Assembly: GCF_014489515.1 (NCBI RefSeq)
Contig: NZ_CP060782.1
Location: forward strand, 1,426,001-1,490,000
Length of the DNA: 64,000 nt
Origin: Sphingomonas sediminicola
GTDB lineage: Bacteria > Pseudomonadota > Alphaproteobacteria > Sphingomonadales > Sphingomonadaceae
Direction of reading: 5' to 3'
Shown here piece after piece: positions 9,934 through 19,903 of the stretch (its first letter is position 1; the number at the start of each line of letters is the position of its first letter). The translations under genes were made by a program, and so were the position numbers. The notes under the pieces are model-generated. The model ran no database searches and was not told the origin of the DNA. It was given only the letters and a program-made list of their open reading frames with translations.

Positions 9934-10590
9934 GGGAAAGAGCCCGCTCGAACACAGCCTCGAACATCGGGCGGTCGAGCCGCCCGGTGTTCTGGTTGTA
10001 GCGGGAGCAATGATAGCTGGAGAGCAGCAGGCGGCCATCGGCCGCTTTCGCCTCCGCGGCATGGCCGAACTTCGTGGTAGTCGGGGCAGACCCAGTGCCC
10101 GCGCGGCGGCGACGTGGGCAATCTGGCCTAGAGCGAGAAGCACGCGAACCTTGGGAAGGGAAGCCAGCGCGGCTTCGAAGTAATTGCGACACGTCCTGAT
10201 CTCGCCCGGCTCCGGTTTGTTGGCCGGCGGAAGACATTTCACCGCGTTGAGTATCACCGCGCCCTTTAGCTTCAACCCGTCGGTCGGGTCAGCGCCATAC
10301 TCACCCTCCGCCAACCCAAACTTGAGCAGCGTCTCGTACAGCAGCTCGCCGGCATAATCGCCGGTAAAGGGACGGCCTGTGCGGTTCGCGCCATGCTTTC
10401 CAGGAGCAAGGCCGACAATGGCCAGCCACGCCTCGGGATCGCCGAAAGCCGGAACCGGCGCATTCCACCAGTCGGGATGCTCGTCGCGGCATTCGTGGCG
10501 GAAGATGACCAGCCGCGGGCAGAGCGGGCAGTCGCGCGGAGCCTCGGCATTGGGGACCGGCGACAGGTCGGCGGGGCTGGCGAACTGCAT
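9923..10590 (-). CDS. udgB: Type-5 uracil-DNA glycosylase (apparent frameshift)
   Basis: Removes uracil (and often other deaminated bases) from DNA, starting base-excision repair. A four-Cys iron-sulfur site is suggested by CPLCPR near the N-terminus plus later cysteines. Motif 1 GLAPGKHGANRTGRPFTGD and motif 2 SYHCSRYNQNTGRL are those of family 5 (UDGb); family 4 differs at motif 1. The two motifs are in different frames, with the break near 10090 (ACTGGGTCTG). ATG 10590 (MQFASPADLS) is chosen; an in-frame extension to 10626 would overlap the divergent folK start. Confidence 0.85.
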
Positions 10591-10613
10591 GATCGTGCCG
10601 TAGGCGACCCGCT

Positions 10614-11165
10614 GTGTCAGGCGCAACGCAACTCTATGCCATCGCCATCGGCTCGAACCGGCCGCACGGCCGTCATGGCCGGCCGCCGCAGGTGATCGAG
10701 GCCGCTATTGCCAGGCTCGATCAGCAGTTCGGCCTGTTCGACGCAGCTCCGATAATCCTCAACCCGGCGCACGGCGGCGCAGGCCGCGATTTTGCCAATT
10801 CCGTTGCCCTGATCGAGAGCGCGCTGGAGCCGCCCGAAGTGCTGCGGCAGCTGAAAACGATCGAGCGGGAGTTCGGCCGTCGGCCCGGCCGTCGCTGGGG
10901 CTCGCGGGTGCTCGACCTCGACATCATCGTCTGGAGCGGCGGAAACTGGAGCGAACGCGGGCTCTCCATCCCGCATAAATCCGCGACCGAGCGCAGCTTT
11001 GTGATCGGCCCTCTGGCAACGATTGCTCCTAGCTGGCGGATCGACGGCCACCAGACTGCACATCATTTCGCCCATCGCCTTGCCCGCCGCCGCCTCGCAG
11101 GTAACGGGGCACGGCTGGTCGGGCCCTTAGCTCAGTCGGTAGAGCAACTGACTTTTAATCAGTAG
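10614..11165 (+). CDS. folK: 2-amino-4-hydroxy-6-hydroxymethyldihydropteridine diphosphokinase
   Basis: HPPK of folate synthesis: transfers pyrophosphate from ATP to the pterin. Marks are the N-terminal AIAIGSNR and the ATP/Mg site REFGRRPGRRWGSRVLDLDI (DLDI aspartates). HPPK proteins usually end soon after the conserved SFVIGPLATIAP segment. As read, this frame runs on through a basic tail and stops inside the following tRNA gene, a 45-bp overlap. A lost base near 11090-11105 could hide an earlier true stop (a TAA occurs near 11103 in another frame). GTG start 10614, with no clear Shine-Dalgarno. Confidence 0.85.
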   Translation: MSGATQLYAIAIGSNRPHGRHGRPPQVIEAAIARLDQQFGLFDAAPIILNPAHGGAGRDFANSVALIESALEPPEVLRQLKTIEREFGRRPGRRWGSRVLDLDIIVWSGGNWSERGLSIPHKSATERSFVIGPLATIAPSWRIDGHQTAHHFAHRLARRRLAGNGARLVGPLAQSVEQLTFNQ

Positions 11166-11196
11166 GTCGCTGGTTCGAATCCAGCAGGGCTCACCA
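11121..11196 (+). tRNA. tRNA-Lys (UUU)
   Basis: A 76-nt cloverleaf. The acceptor GGGCCCT pairs with AGGGCTC; D-arm region AGCTCAGTCGGTAGAGC; anticodon stem ACTGA/TCAGT with loop CTTTTAA, giving anticodon TTT (Lys); T-arm CTGGTTCGAATCCAG; discriminator A and an encoded CCA end at 11194-11196. The downstream end of folK overlaps its first half as annotated. Confidence 0.97.
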
Positions 11197-11256
11197 GCAC
11201 CGAACTCGCCCGACACCCGTTGGAAACAGGGCGGATTGAAGCCCGCCCGCCACCTC

Positions 11257-14042
11257 TCAGAACGTCACCGAAACCCGGCCGTAAACGTAGCGGCCATTGA
11301 AGCCGAACGGCGAGAAGATCGAGTACGGGATGTAGATCTGGTTCACGGGTAGACGCCACCGACCGACGTTGGTCGCGGCCCGAACGGCGAGCGGTCAGGA
11401 TACACGTCGAACAAATTGTCCGCACCCAGCGCAAACTCGGTGCCGCCACCGGGCTTCCAGCGAAGCTCGGCGTCGGTGATCCACTTCGCGCCGAGGAAGA
11501 TATCATCGGGGCCGTATGCGGTCAGGCTCGTCGGATCGGAGATTGGCGCCGCGGCACCCGGAGACACGACCTTGCCGTAACGGGTGGTCCGGGCGGTCAA
11601 GCCCAGCTTGCCGAAATCGCCATCGGCGCTGAGGACGATCTTGTCTCTCGGCTGGCCCTTCGTGAACCGAAGGCCTTCGACTCGGCCGAACAGGACAAGC
11701 CCGGGAATTTGCGCGAGCGGGCCAAGTGCGTTCAACCGCTTGTCGATCTTCGTCTTGTTGTAATTGTAGGCGGCAGTCAGCGTCCAGCGGCCGAGGTCGC
11801 CGGCGCGGAAGTTGTAGGCGCCGACAAGGTCGATGCCCTTGGTGGTAGTGTCGAGACCGTTGATGAAGAAGCGAGCCGCGCCGACGCTCGGGAATCCGTT
11901 GGCATCGAGGATGGCCTTCACCGCGGCGTTCTGCGCCGAGGTTCCGCTACCCGCGGCACCCAGGTTCTCGGTCAGGACGATGCGGTCCTTGATCTTGATC
12001 TTGTATAGATCGGCGGTGAGCGTCAGGCCGCGGAACGGGTTTGCCGTAGCACCAAGGCTGAGGTTGACCGACTTCTCGGGCTTGAGCGGCGTCGAGCCGA
12101 GCGCCTGGGCTACTGGGCTGTCCACCGCGACGGTCGAGATGTCGACTGGCAAGCCTCCGATGAAATTGGTCGATGTCGTGGTGAAGAATTGCTGGTGAAG
12201 CGACGGTGCACGGAAGCCGTTCGAGACGGAACCGCGGATCGCATATCCCTCAATCGGCTCGTAGCGAGCGGCAAACTTGCCGTTCCAGGTCGAGCCGAAG
12301 TCGGAATAATCCTCGAAACGACCGGCGAGAGTCGTCGTGAAGCCCTCGAACGGATCGGTATCGAGCTCGGCATAAGCGGCCCAGCTGTGGCGGCTCTCGT
12401 CCGTCCTGCTGTTCTCCGGAATGCCGGGGAAGCCCTGCGCACCGACCGGAGCCTGGCGGCCCGGGAAGCTGCAGATGCCGGTCGAGACGTTGTAAACGCC
12501 CTGCTCGGTCGCGCAGTTCGCTGAGGTGGTCGCAAAGGACGCGCGGAAGAGAGGACCGATCGCCCAGGAGAAGGTGTCGCCCGGCCGGATCTTGAACTGC
12601 TCTCGACGATGCTCGGCGCCCACGGCGACCGAGAGCGGCTTCGCGAATCCAATGTCGAACTGGTTCGAGAAGTCGAGGTTGAAGATCGTCTGTCCATAGC
12701 GCAGGCCACCCGCGTCGAAGTCGCTGGGGCTGTCCGGTCCAAAAGATGAGTTCAGCGTATCGTGGACTTGATAATCGAAGCTGTCGTGGCCTCGACCGAC
12801 GGAGAAGTCTGCCTTCCAACCCTTGATCTCGCCGCGGACGCCGACGGTCCCGGCATAATCCTCGAGTTCGGTCTCGATCAGGGGGAGAAAGCCGATGTCC
12901 GTCAGCGGCACGAAATTTGCTGCGGTCGGCGAGACGTTGGGCGCTAGCGCGCTCCAGTCCCGGTTCGCCGAATTGCTTTGCTGGCGCCAGTTGGCGGCGC
13001 TCTCCGCGTTGCGGTGCCCGTACGAGCCGAACGCGTAGGCTTCCCAGCCGGGGCTGACCTCCAGGCCGGCGTTGAGGAAGAAATTGTAATCCTTCGAATC
13101 CGGGTCGCCGAAGCGGAACTGAAGCCGGTTGAAGCTGACTTCCCGTGGGTCGAACGCAGACGTCGGCCGAATGAAGTTCGGTCGCAGGTCATATCCGGCA
13201 CGGTTGGTACGGTCGCGGTTGTGAAACTCGCCGGTGAGATTGATGTAGCCGTTAGGGCCGATCGGCAGGCCGAGGTTCGCGGCGAGCGTCACCTGGGTCC
13301 CGTCATGTGCCTTCCGCTCCCCGTCCATATTGGCGAGGAAGTAGCGGCTGTCGGTGGGATCGAGCTGCGGCTGGCCGTTGGCGTCGAGTTGCAGGCCGGT
13401 AACCCGAGCCACGTCATTGATCGTCGTGTAATATTGTCCGTAGGTCAGGCTGACCCGACCGCCGTGGTTGGCGTTCTTGATCTGGATGTTGATGACGCCG
13501 GCGATGGCGTCCGAGCCGTATTGCGCGGCCGCACCGTCGCGCAACACCTCGACCCGGCCGATGGCAAGGCTGGGAATGAGGTTCATATCGACTGCGGCGC
13601 TGCCGCGACCGACCGTGCCGTTGATGTTGAGCAGCGCGGACACGTGCCGGCGCTTGCCGTTGACGAGGACCAAGGTCTGGTCGGGGCTGAGGCCGCGCAA
13701 TGTCGCCGGGCGAAGCGCGTCCGAACCGTCGGCAATGGATGGCGACGGAAAATTGAAAGACGGTACTAGCTGGTTGAGGATCCGGTTCGTCTCCGTCTGG
13801 CCAGTATTCGCGATCGCTTCCGAACCGATCACGTCCACCGGAACGGGGCTGTCGGCCACGGTTCGGTCGGAACGCCGGGTACCGGTGACCACGATCGTCT
13901 CTTCGTCGGGCGTGGTGCTCTGCGTCGCCGCAGCTGGAGCGGGTTGGGCTGCAGGCTGATTGGTCTGCTGCGCCTCAGCGGCGGTCGCGAATGCGAAAGG
14001 GCTGAGGGTGGCGAGAAGCAGGCTGCGGGAATGGAGTTTCAT
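11257..14042 (-). CDS. TonB-dependent receptor (apparent frameshift near the C-terminus)
   Basis: Outer-membrane active transporter powered by TonB-ExbBD; substrate unknown. The signal peptide is MKLHSRSLLLATLSPFAFAT, followed by an Ala/Gln/Pro linker and the TonB-box region DEETIVVTGTRR. The plug domain includes VPVDVIGSEAIANTG, PATLRGLSPDQTLVLVNGKR and EVLRDGAAAQYGSDAIAGVI, then a 22-strand barrel (ADNLFDVYPDRSPFGP near the end). The frame stops prematurely at GGVYP. Adding one C in the CCC run near 11346 continues VNQIYIPYSIFSPFGF and ends GRVSVTF at 11257, the expected barrel-closing Phe. ATG 14042 is chosen for the signal peptide; about 155 bp of leader precede it. Confidence 0.9.
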
Positions 14043-14145
14043 GGTGGCTCCTTGATGCAACAACGGTGCGTATCTGGCTGAAGCACAAGGAATTCTGAAA
14101 AGGCGTCCATGGCAAGCAGTGCGCCCTGGCCGTCTCGATTCTGTC

Positions 14146-14170
14146 GCACTGCTGTTGCAGTGCAGCAACA
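14146..14170. repeat. Two overlapping perfect inverted repeats upstream of a TonB receptor
   Basis: GCACTGC-TGTT-GCAGTGC (14146-14163; 7-bp arms, 4-nt loop) overlaps TGTTGC-AGTGCA-GCAACA (14153-14170; 6-bp arms, 6-nt spacer). The two structures exclude each other. They sit about 105-130 bp upstream of the receptor start and 28 bp after the FNR-type gene stop. An operator, an RNA switch or a weak terminator are all possible; there is no T-run on either strand. Confidence 0.5.
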
Positions 14171-14197
14171 TAGTTACCGCTGCATTGGAGGGCCTGA

Positions 14198-14971
14198 CTA
14201 GGCGTCGAGATCGCCCGCCGCGACCTGCTCAAGAGACGCGCGATCGAGGATCTCGATGCGGTCGATTGCATCCAGCCGGATCAGCCGCTGCCGCTTCAGG
14301 AGAGCGAGTACCCTGCTCACAGTCTCTTTGGTCAGGCCAAGATAATCGGCAATGTCCGAGCGGCTCATCGGCAGGCGGATGAAGCGGATTTCGCCATCGA
14401 TCGCACGCTCGGCGCGCTCCGCGAGCGCAAGGAAGAAACTGGCAAGGCGCTCCGTCGCCGTCTTGCGGCCGAGCAGGACCATCTGCTGCTGGGCGGCGGC
14501 AAGCTCGTGCGCAGCGAGACGATAGAGCTCACGCTCAACCTCGACATTCTCCTCGACGAAATTGTCGAAGCGCGAGCGCGGGAAAGAGCAAAGCTGGGAA
14601 TGCTCGAGCGCCTCCGCTGTGAAGGCATGCTCGTCGTCGACGCTGATGCCGAGGAAATCGCCAGGCTGCATGAACCCGGTCACCTGGCGGCGCCCGTCGG
14701 GAAGGAGCTTGTAGAGCTTGATCGCTCCGCTGGTGAGGGTGAACACGCTCATGGCGGGATCGCCTTCGTGGAATAAAGGTTGCCCGGCACCCAGCCGAAG
14801 TTGGTTGCCCATGCCCCGAAGCTTCGAGAGCTTGTCGCAGTCGAGCACTCCGCAAACGGCCGCCGTGCGGACCGCGCAGCCCATGCACGGATGTCCTGCA
14901 GGTAGGGTGCTTTGGTGGCGGACAGAAGGTGCGAGCACGGGCGGCCTCTTGCGTTTGATGATCTGGATCAT
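14198..14971 (-). CDS. FNR/FixK-type Crp-family regulator with cysteine cluster
   Basis: 257 residues. The N-terminal segment HPCMGCAVRTAAVCGVLDC has the cysteine spacing of FNR-type oxygen sensors, and a further Cys occurs in the effector domain (SQLCSFPR), so a [4Fe-4S] cluster is likely. A cyclic-nucleotide-binding-fold domain (LRLGAGQPLFHEGDPAMSVF, LPDGRRQVTGFMQPGDFLGI) and a long dimer helix follow. The C-terminal winged helix reads SRSDIADYLGLTKETVSRVL. Expected to switch genes with oxygen or redox state. Nearby cytochrome b, molybdenum oxidoreductase and nnrS genes fit such a regulon by context only. ATG 14971 lacks a clear ribosome-binding site. Confidence 0.88.
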   Translation of the reverse strand: MIQIIKRKRPPVLAPSVRHQSTLPAGHPCMGCAVRTAAVCGVLDCDKLSKLRGMGNQLRLGAGQPLFHEGDPAMSVFTLTSGAIKLYKLLPDGRRQVTGFMQPGDFLGISVDDEHAFTAEALEHSQLCSFPRSRFDNFVEENVEVERELYRLAAHELAAAQQQMVLLGRKTATERLASFFLALAERAERAIDGEIRFIRLPMSRSDIADYLGLTKETVSRVLALLKRQRLIRLDAIDRIEILDRASLEQVAAGDLDA

Positions 14972-15042
14972 TCGATAGAGTGACCTGCCTCAAACCGGAC
15001 ATACGCATCTTCCCGTAGTCGCGAAGGTGGGAGGTCTGCGCG

Positions 15043-15468
15043 ATGCCCGATTTGAGGATCCGACAACTCGATCGTGAGGACGTAGCCCGTGCATGGCCGC
15101 TGGTGAGGAGCAAATCGCGCCTTTCTTCTCTGTCCGGCTGGAATCGGTTCGCGCACGACCTGTTCGAACGAAGCGGCGGAATCATAGCCGTCTCGGCGGA
15201 AGACGGCTGCCTGCACGGGATCGCGACGTACGAGCCAATCACGAAAGGAAACTCCGGCCGAGTACTTAATGTCGAAATCATGGTGGCCTTCGAGTTGAGC
15301 CGAAGGGCGCCGGTTCGGCAGGCGCTTTGCGACGCGCTGCTCGGCTTCGCGCGGCTTTTCGACTGCGATTCCGTGCGTATCACGATGCTCGACGGCACAG
15401 TCGTCGAGCATCCAGCCGGACCGGCGGGCGCGGAGCAATGCCGCGAGGCCTCTCGTAGAGTAGAATAG
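15043..15468 (+). CDS. Small GNAT-like hypothetical protein
   Basis: 141 residues beginning MPDLRIRQLDREDVARAWPL, which looks like the first strand and helix of an acetyltransferase (GNAT) fold. The middle (GGIIAVSAEDGCLHGIATYE) resembles the antiparallel sheet of that fold, but the acetyl-CoA pyrophosphate loop (Q/RxxGxG/A) is not evident, so activity is doubtful. A good GGGAGG ribosome-binding site precedes ATG 15043. It is divergent from the FNR-type regulator and shares about 70 bp of upstream sequence with it, so it may be a regulatory target. Function unknown. Confidence 0.55.
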   Translation: MPDLRIRQLDREDVARAWPLVRSKSRLSSLSGWNRFAHDLFERSGGIIAVSAEDGCLHGIATYEPITKGNSGRVLNVEIMVAFELSRRAPVRQALCDALLGFARLFDCDSVRITMLDGTVVEHPAGPAGAEQCREASRRVE

Positions 15469-15533
15469 AAGCCAGCTCCGCTGCTCCGAGGCTACCGCTG
15501 CTCCCAGGCTTCCGCTACAGAATGCGGTGAGCG

Positions 15534-16277
15534 ATGAATCGCATCGAGATCGACGAGCCCGCACCCGCCGAGGCCTCTCAAGTCGTCGTCAGACACAGGC
15601 TCGGCACGCGCATCTGGCACTGGGTGAATGCGGTGACCGTGTTCGTCATGCTGATGTCCGGGCTTATGATCTCCAACGCTCATCCGCGACTCTACTGGGG
15701 CAATTACGGCGCGAACTTCGATCACGCCTGGCTCCAGCTCCCGCGCTTCCCCGGATGGCTGACGATCCCGTCCTACTACAGCCTGTCCGGTGCCCGCCGA
15801 TGGCACCTGGCCTTCGCGTGGCTATTCGCCGCCGGGCTGGTGATCTTCCTGCTCGTCAGCCTGTGGAACCGGCACGTTCAACGCGATCTTGCTCCGACGC
15901 GCGATGAGCTTCGGCCTCGCCACATCTGGCACGACATCAAGGAGCATGCCCGGCTGAGCTTCCCGACCGGTGAGGCGGCGGCGCGCTACAACACGCTGCA
16001 GAAGCTGAGCTACGGCGCGGTGATCTTCGTGCTGCTGCCTCTCCTCGTACTCACCGGCCTTGCAATGGCGCCGGCAATGAGCGCGGCATGGCCGTGGCTG
16101 GTAGAAGCGTTCGGGGGCCGTCAGTCGGCGAGGTCAATCCACTTCCTTTGCGCAGCCGGAGTCGGCCTGTTCATCATCATCCACCTGATCATGGTGGCGC
16201 TCGCCGGCCCGGTGAACGAGATCGGGTCGATGGTCACCGGCCGCTTCAGGCTTCGCACGGAGGCCGGTCAACAATGA
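15534..16277 (+). CDS. Cytochrome b561-type membrane subunit
   Basis: 247 residues with about four to five membrane helices and the histidine pattern of cytochrome b/b561 (Ni-hydrogenase b-type) proteins: HRLGTRIWHWVNAV in the first helix, RRWHLAFAWLFAAG, and SIHFLCAAGVGLFIIIHLIM in the last. These histidines should ligate two hemes. Its stop overlaps the start of the molybdopterin oxidoreductase gene (ATGA), so the pair very probably forms a periplasmic oxidoreductase with a quinone-reactive membrane subunit, by analogy with MsrPQ-like pairs. Confidence 0.85.
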   Translation: MNRIEIDEPAPAEASQVVVRHRLGTRIWHWVNAVTVFVMLMSGLMISNAHPRLYWGNYGANFDHAWLQLPRFPGWLTIPSYYSLSGARRWHLAFAWLFAAGLVIFLLVSLWNRHVQRDLAPTRDELRPRHIWHDIKEHARLSFPTGEAAARYNTLQKLSYGAVIFVLLPLLVLTGLAMAPAMSAAWPWLVEAFGGRQSARSIHFLCAAGVGLFIIIHLIMVALAGPVNEIGSMVTGRFRLRTEAGQQ

Positions 16278-17020
16278 TAAGCCGCCGCAAGTTCATCGCC
16301 GCCGGTACCAGTGGATTGCTGGTCGCAGGCTGCGACAGGCTCGATCGGAGCGAGACCTTCCGTGGGATCCTGCGCTCATCCGAAGGCCTGACGATGAAGG
16401 CGCAGCGGCTGATCACATCTCGCGACGCACTCGCGCCCGAATATCGCGCAGCGGACATGTCGCCCATCTTCCGATCGAACGGGACCCGGCTTCCGAATAC
16501 GAACGAATACGCCCGGCACCTGAACGAGAACTTCGCCAACTGGCGCATCAACGTGGATGGCCTTGTGGCGCGCCCGCTATCCATCCCGATCCAGAAGCTG
16601 CGCTCACTACCGCATCGGACCCAGATCACCCGGCACGACTGCGTCGAAGGCTGGAGCGCGATCGGAAAATGGCACGGCGTCCCCTTGGCGACGATCCTGG
16701 GAGCCGCGGAGCTGAGCACGCGCGCCAAGTATATCGTGTTCCATTGCGCGGACCGGTTCGGCGACCGGCAATATTACGAGAGCATCGACCTCATCGATGC
16801 ATTCCACCCGCAGACCATTCTCGCCTGGGCAATGAACGACCGGCTGCTCCCGGTTCCGAACGGCGCGCCACTCCGGCTGAGGGTGGAACGGCAACTCGGC
16901 TACAAGCAGGCGAAGTACATCCAGCGCATCGAAGCGGTTGAGAGCCTTGCCGGGGTCTACGGCGGCCGTGGCGGCTACTGGGAAGATACCAACGATTACG
17001 AGTGGTACGCGGGCATCTAG
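16274..17020 (+). CDS. Molybdopterin-dependent oxidoreductase (sulfite oxidase/MsrP-like fold), Tat-exported
   Basis: 248 residues. The N-terminus MISRRKFIAAGTSGLLVAGC contains a twin-arginine motif (SRRKFI), indicating Tat export of the folded Mo-cofactor protein; the Cys in VAGC may also be lipidated. The cofactor-binding Cys is in the conserved ITRHDCVEGWSAIGKW. APLRLRVERQLGYKQAKYIQ is the conserved C-terminal stretch of the Oxidored_molyb domain. The substrate is unknown: MsrP-like proteins reduce protein methionine sulfoxide, but others in the fold use sulfite or organic oxides. It is coupled to the cytochrome b gene, and its TAG overlaps the convergent nnrS stop. Confidence 0.87.
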   Translation: MISRRKFIAAGTSGLLVAGCDRLDRSETFRGILRSSEGLTMKAQRLITSRDALAPEYRAADMSPIFRSNGTRLPNTNEYARHLNENFANWRINVDGLVARPLSIPIQKLRSLPHRTQITRHDCVEGWSAIGKWHGVPLATILGAAELSTRAKYIVFHCADRFGDRQYYESIDLIDAFHPQTILAWAMNDRLLPVPNGAPLRLRVERQLGYKQAKYIQRIEAVESLAGVYGGRGGYWEDTNDYEWYAGI

Positions 17021-18229
17021 GCGCTTTCACCCAATCTCGGGCGCCAGAGGACTGGCGCGTAGGCGATCAGGAACAATAGCAATGCGCCGCCCCAGGCCAG
17101 GCCAGCAACCTCGATCGCAGGGCGATAGTCGAGAAGCTGCAACGGTGCTGAAACGCGCAGCAACGCGCCAACCGTAATCAGTCCGTAGATGGCGACCGTC
17201 GCGCCATTTGCCTTCAGGTCGCGGCCGGTGTGACCGAGGCTCGCGCGGGTCATGACGGCAAGGATCATCGTCGTCATCGCGCCTGCGGTGAGCGCATGGA
17301 TGGCGGCGCTACGGGGATCGGCACGCCAATTTGGCTGGCACCCAGCAGGGCCAGGCCAATCGGAACCCAGGCGTAACCGACATGGAGAATGAGGACGAGC
17401 GGATCGGAGACGGTGCGAACCCCGCTCCAGCGTGCGAGCCGGACGAACTGAAGGGCGGCTGCGGCTAGCAACAGGCCCCCTGAGAGATAACCTGCCGGAG
17501 CTGTGACCCAGCCCAGCAAGGCCAGAGCCGTCGCTCCGATGACAAAGATGTCGAAGCGGCCAGGCTGCGACGGCAATCTCAATTTGACACCCTGCTTCAT
17601 GAGCCAGTTACGGGTGAAGGACGGGGTTATCCGTCCCCGATCAATGAGATCATCAGGACGACGAGCGACAAGGCAAACATCCAGCCGAGATCGCTGTTGC
17701 CAATCAGGCCAGCCGCGCCTGCGTGATCGAGCGCATTGGCAAATCCGAAGAGGAGCACCATCCCGACAATGGGCAGGTTTCGGTTTTTCGACTGGAGGAC
17801 CTCGCGGGCTCCAACTAACGCAAGCGTTAGATAGAAGCCGACGTCCAGCACCGCAGGAATCAAGCGGCCAATCTCGCCGGAGAAAAGGACGGCAATTCGC
17901 GCTGCAAGCCACAGGCCGAACAGCGAAGCGAGCGGCGGACCGGCGATCGGCAATCGCCCTGTCCAGTTCGGAATGGCCGTGAGCAGGAACCCGGCGACGA
18001 TTGCACCCACGAAGCCGAACAGCATTTCGTGCCGGTGCCAGCTGAGCGGCTCGAACGCCGTTGGCAACGAGACCTCTCCGGCGAGAGTCCAAATCCAGAG
18101 CGCGAGTGCGATCAGCCCCCACGCCGCTCCCCCGAAAAAGAATGGCCGAAATCCGCCACGCAGGAATGGATGGGTTGCCGCCATCCGGCTTCTGCGGAGC
18201 GCAAGCATCTGTTCACCGCGCGTTATCAT
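17017..18229 (-). CDS. nnrS: NnrS family membrane protein (two apparent frameshifts)
   Basis: Multi-helix heme-copper membrane protein linked to nitric oxide or nitrosative stress. Family marks are HPFLRGGFRPFFFGGA, LSWHRHEMLFGFVGAIVAGF (metal-ligand histidines), LTAIPNWTGRLPIAG, RITPSFTRNWL and, at the end, MTTMILAVMTRASLGHTG. These lie in three frames. Restoring a G near 17637 (GGGG run) and a C near 17315 rejoins them. Start 18229 is used, but a start at MAATHPFLRGG is also plausible. It is convergent with the molybdenum oxidoreductase; an FNR-type regulator lies 3 kb away. Confidence 0.85.
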
Positions 18230-18298
18230 GCTCGAGCGAGTAACGCGCTCCTCGCACGGGAAGGATAAGTAACTTCCCTAGGATCGGCTAACGCAAGT

Positions 18299-19888
18299 TT
18301 ACTTGCTCGCGGCTGCGGGAGTGAACAGCAGGTCCTGATAGTCCCAGCTGAAGTCCGCTCTCGGCGAGACGGGTTTCATCGTTATCCGGTTGACCTTGCC
18401 GTCGGCGCCGATCGAAAATGTAACATAGGCCGGCTCGACCCAGTCGAGTGACGGATTCATCCTGAACGTGTCGTACTGATAGTGCGTCAGCGGCCCCTCC
18501 ATTCCCGTCGAGTGCGGGAATTCGATCGCGAGATTATGCCCGGCCTGACGCACCTTGATCGTGCCGTACCAAGGGTCGGTGTAGTCGCCGACGTAGTTGG
18601 CTAGTGGAAGCGACGGACCGATCTTGGTGGGCTTCGCTTCCGCGGTCCGAACCGCCTTCGCCGCCGCGTTCAGGCGAGCGACCTTGAAGGCGTGCCACTT
18701 CTCCGGCCAATGGGCTTGCGGATGGCCGAGATAATGGTCCAGCAGCTCGTACAGCAGGCCGCGGATGATCTCGCCGTCCTCGCTGTTCGACGCGATGAAA
18801 ATGCCGACGTTCTTTTCCGGCAGGAGAGCGACAGTCGCCTGCGACCCGAGCACGGCGCCATCGTGCCCGACGACCTGAGCGCCGCGATAATCGGACAGGT
18901 CCCAGCCAAGGGCATAGAGATCGTAATGGGGCTGCGCCGCAGCGAACTCGGGCGGATATTGCGGGACTGGCGTGATGACCGCCCCAGTCCACATTTGCTC
19001 GGACTGTTCTTTTGAGAACAGCCTTTTCTCGCTGCCCGGGATCTTGCCCCGCCCAAGCTGCGTCAGCAGCCATTGGCTCATGTCGTTGGCGCTGATTGCC
19101 AGCCCGCCGGCCGGCGCAGCGTTTTGGGCAATTGTCGCATTCTCATCGAGCGGAGCCTGCGTTCCCATTCCGTGAACTGGGCCGTCGTTGCGGCTGTGCG
19201 GCCGCGCATGATTGGGATTTGCCTGGAATTCCTTGTCGGTGTTGGTCGAACTCTTCATCCCGAGCGGGCCGAAGACATGGTCGTGGATATACTGCTCCCA
19301 CGTCTTGCCGCTGACTTCCTCGATCAGCTGGCCAGCCGCCATGTAGAGGATATTGTCGTAGGCATAGCCGCTGCGGAAACTGCTCGTGGGCTTGAGGTAG
19401 CGGATACGCCGCACCGTTTCCTTGCGCGACAAAGTGCTGTTTGGGAGGAACAATAAGTCCCCTGGCCAAGGCCGAGGCCGCTGCGGTGGACCAGCAAATC
19501 ACGGATCGTCATCTCGCGCGTGACCCACGGATCCCACATGCGGAAGTCGGGCATGTAATCGATGACCTTGTCGTCCCAGCCGAGCTTGCCTTCATCGACC
19601 AAAGTCGCGAGCGCCGCGTTGGTGAAAGCCTTGCCCGTCGATCCGGTGAAGAAGATCGTATCGGCATCGACCGCCTTGTTCGTGGTGACGTCTCGAACGC
19701 CCAGCCGTGCGCGAGGGTGACCTTGCCGCCCTCGACGATGGCAATGCTGACTCCGGGGACGCCGATGTCTCTCCGAAGCTGCTCGACCCGCCGCTCGAAC
19801 CCGGCCGGCGGGCGGCGCTAGAGGTGCCGCTGAGCGCGGCGAGCGAGACTGCCGCAAACATTGTGCGCAACGCGACACGAGGCTTCAT
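18299..19888 (-). CDS. Class C beta-lactamase-like serine hydrolase (three apparent frameshifts)
   Basis: Secreted serine hydrolase. The signal peptide is MKPRVALRTMFAAVSLAALS. The rebuilt protein continues GFERRVEQLRRDIGVPGVSI. The nucleophile motif is TGSTGKAF (SxxK), the second motif YAYDN (YxN) and the third VGHDGAVLGS (HxG, equivalent to KTG). A C-terminal lipocalin-like domain (YTDPWYGTIKVRQAGHNLAI) is shared with D-aminopeptidase and EstB/Pab87-type proteins. Breaks are near 19835, 19700 and 19462, each repaired by one G/C. It is the last gene of the minus-strand dgc operon, so a role in cleaving D-amino-acid peptides is inferred. Confidence 0.82.
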
Positions 19889-19903
19889 TGCATCCCCCTT
19901 TGC

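Noticed and set aside
14955-14971. TTGAT-like half sites near the FNR-type gene start (TTGATGATCTGGATCA)
   Set aside because: Spacing is 7, not the 4 of an FNR box, and the site lies within the start of the coding sequence.
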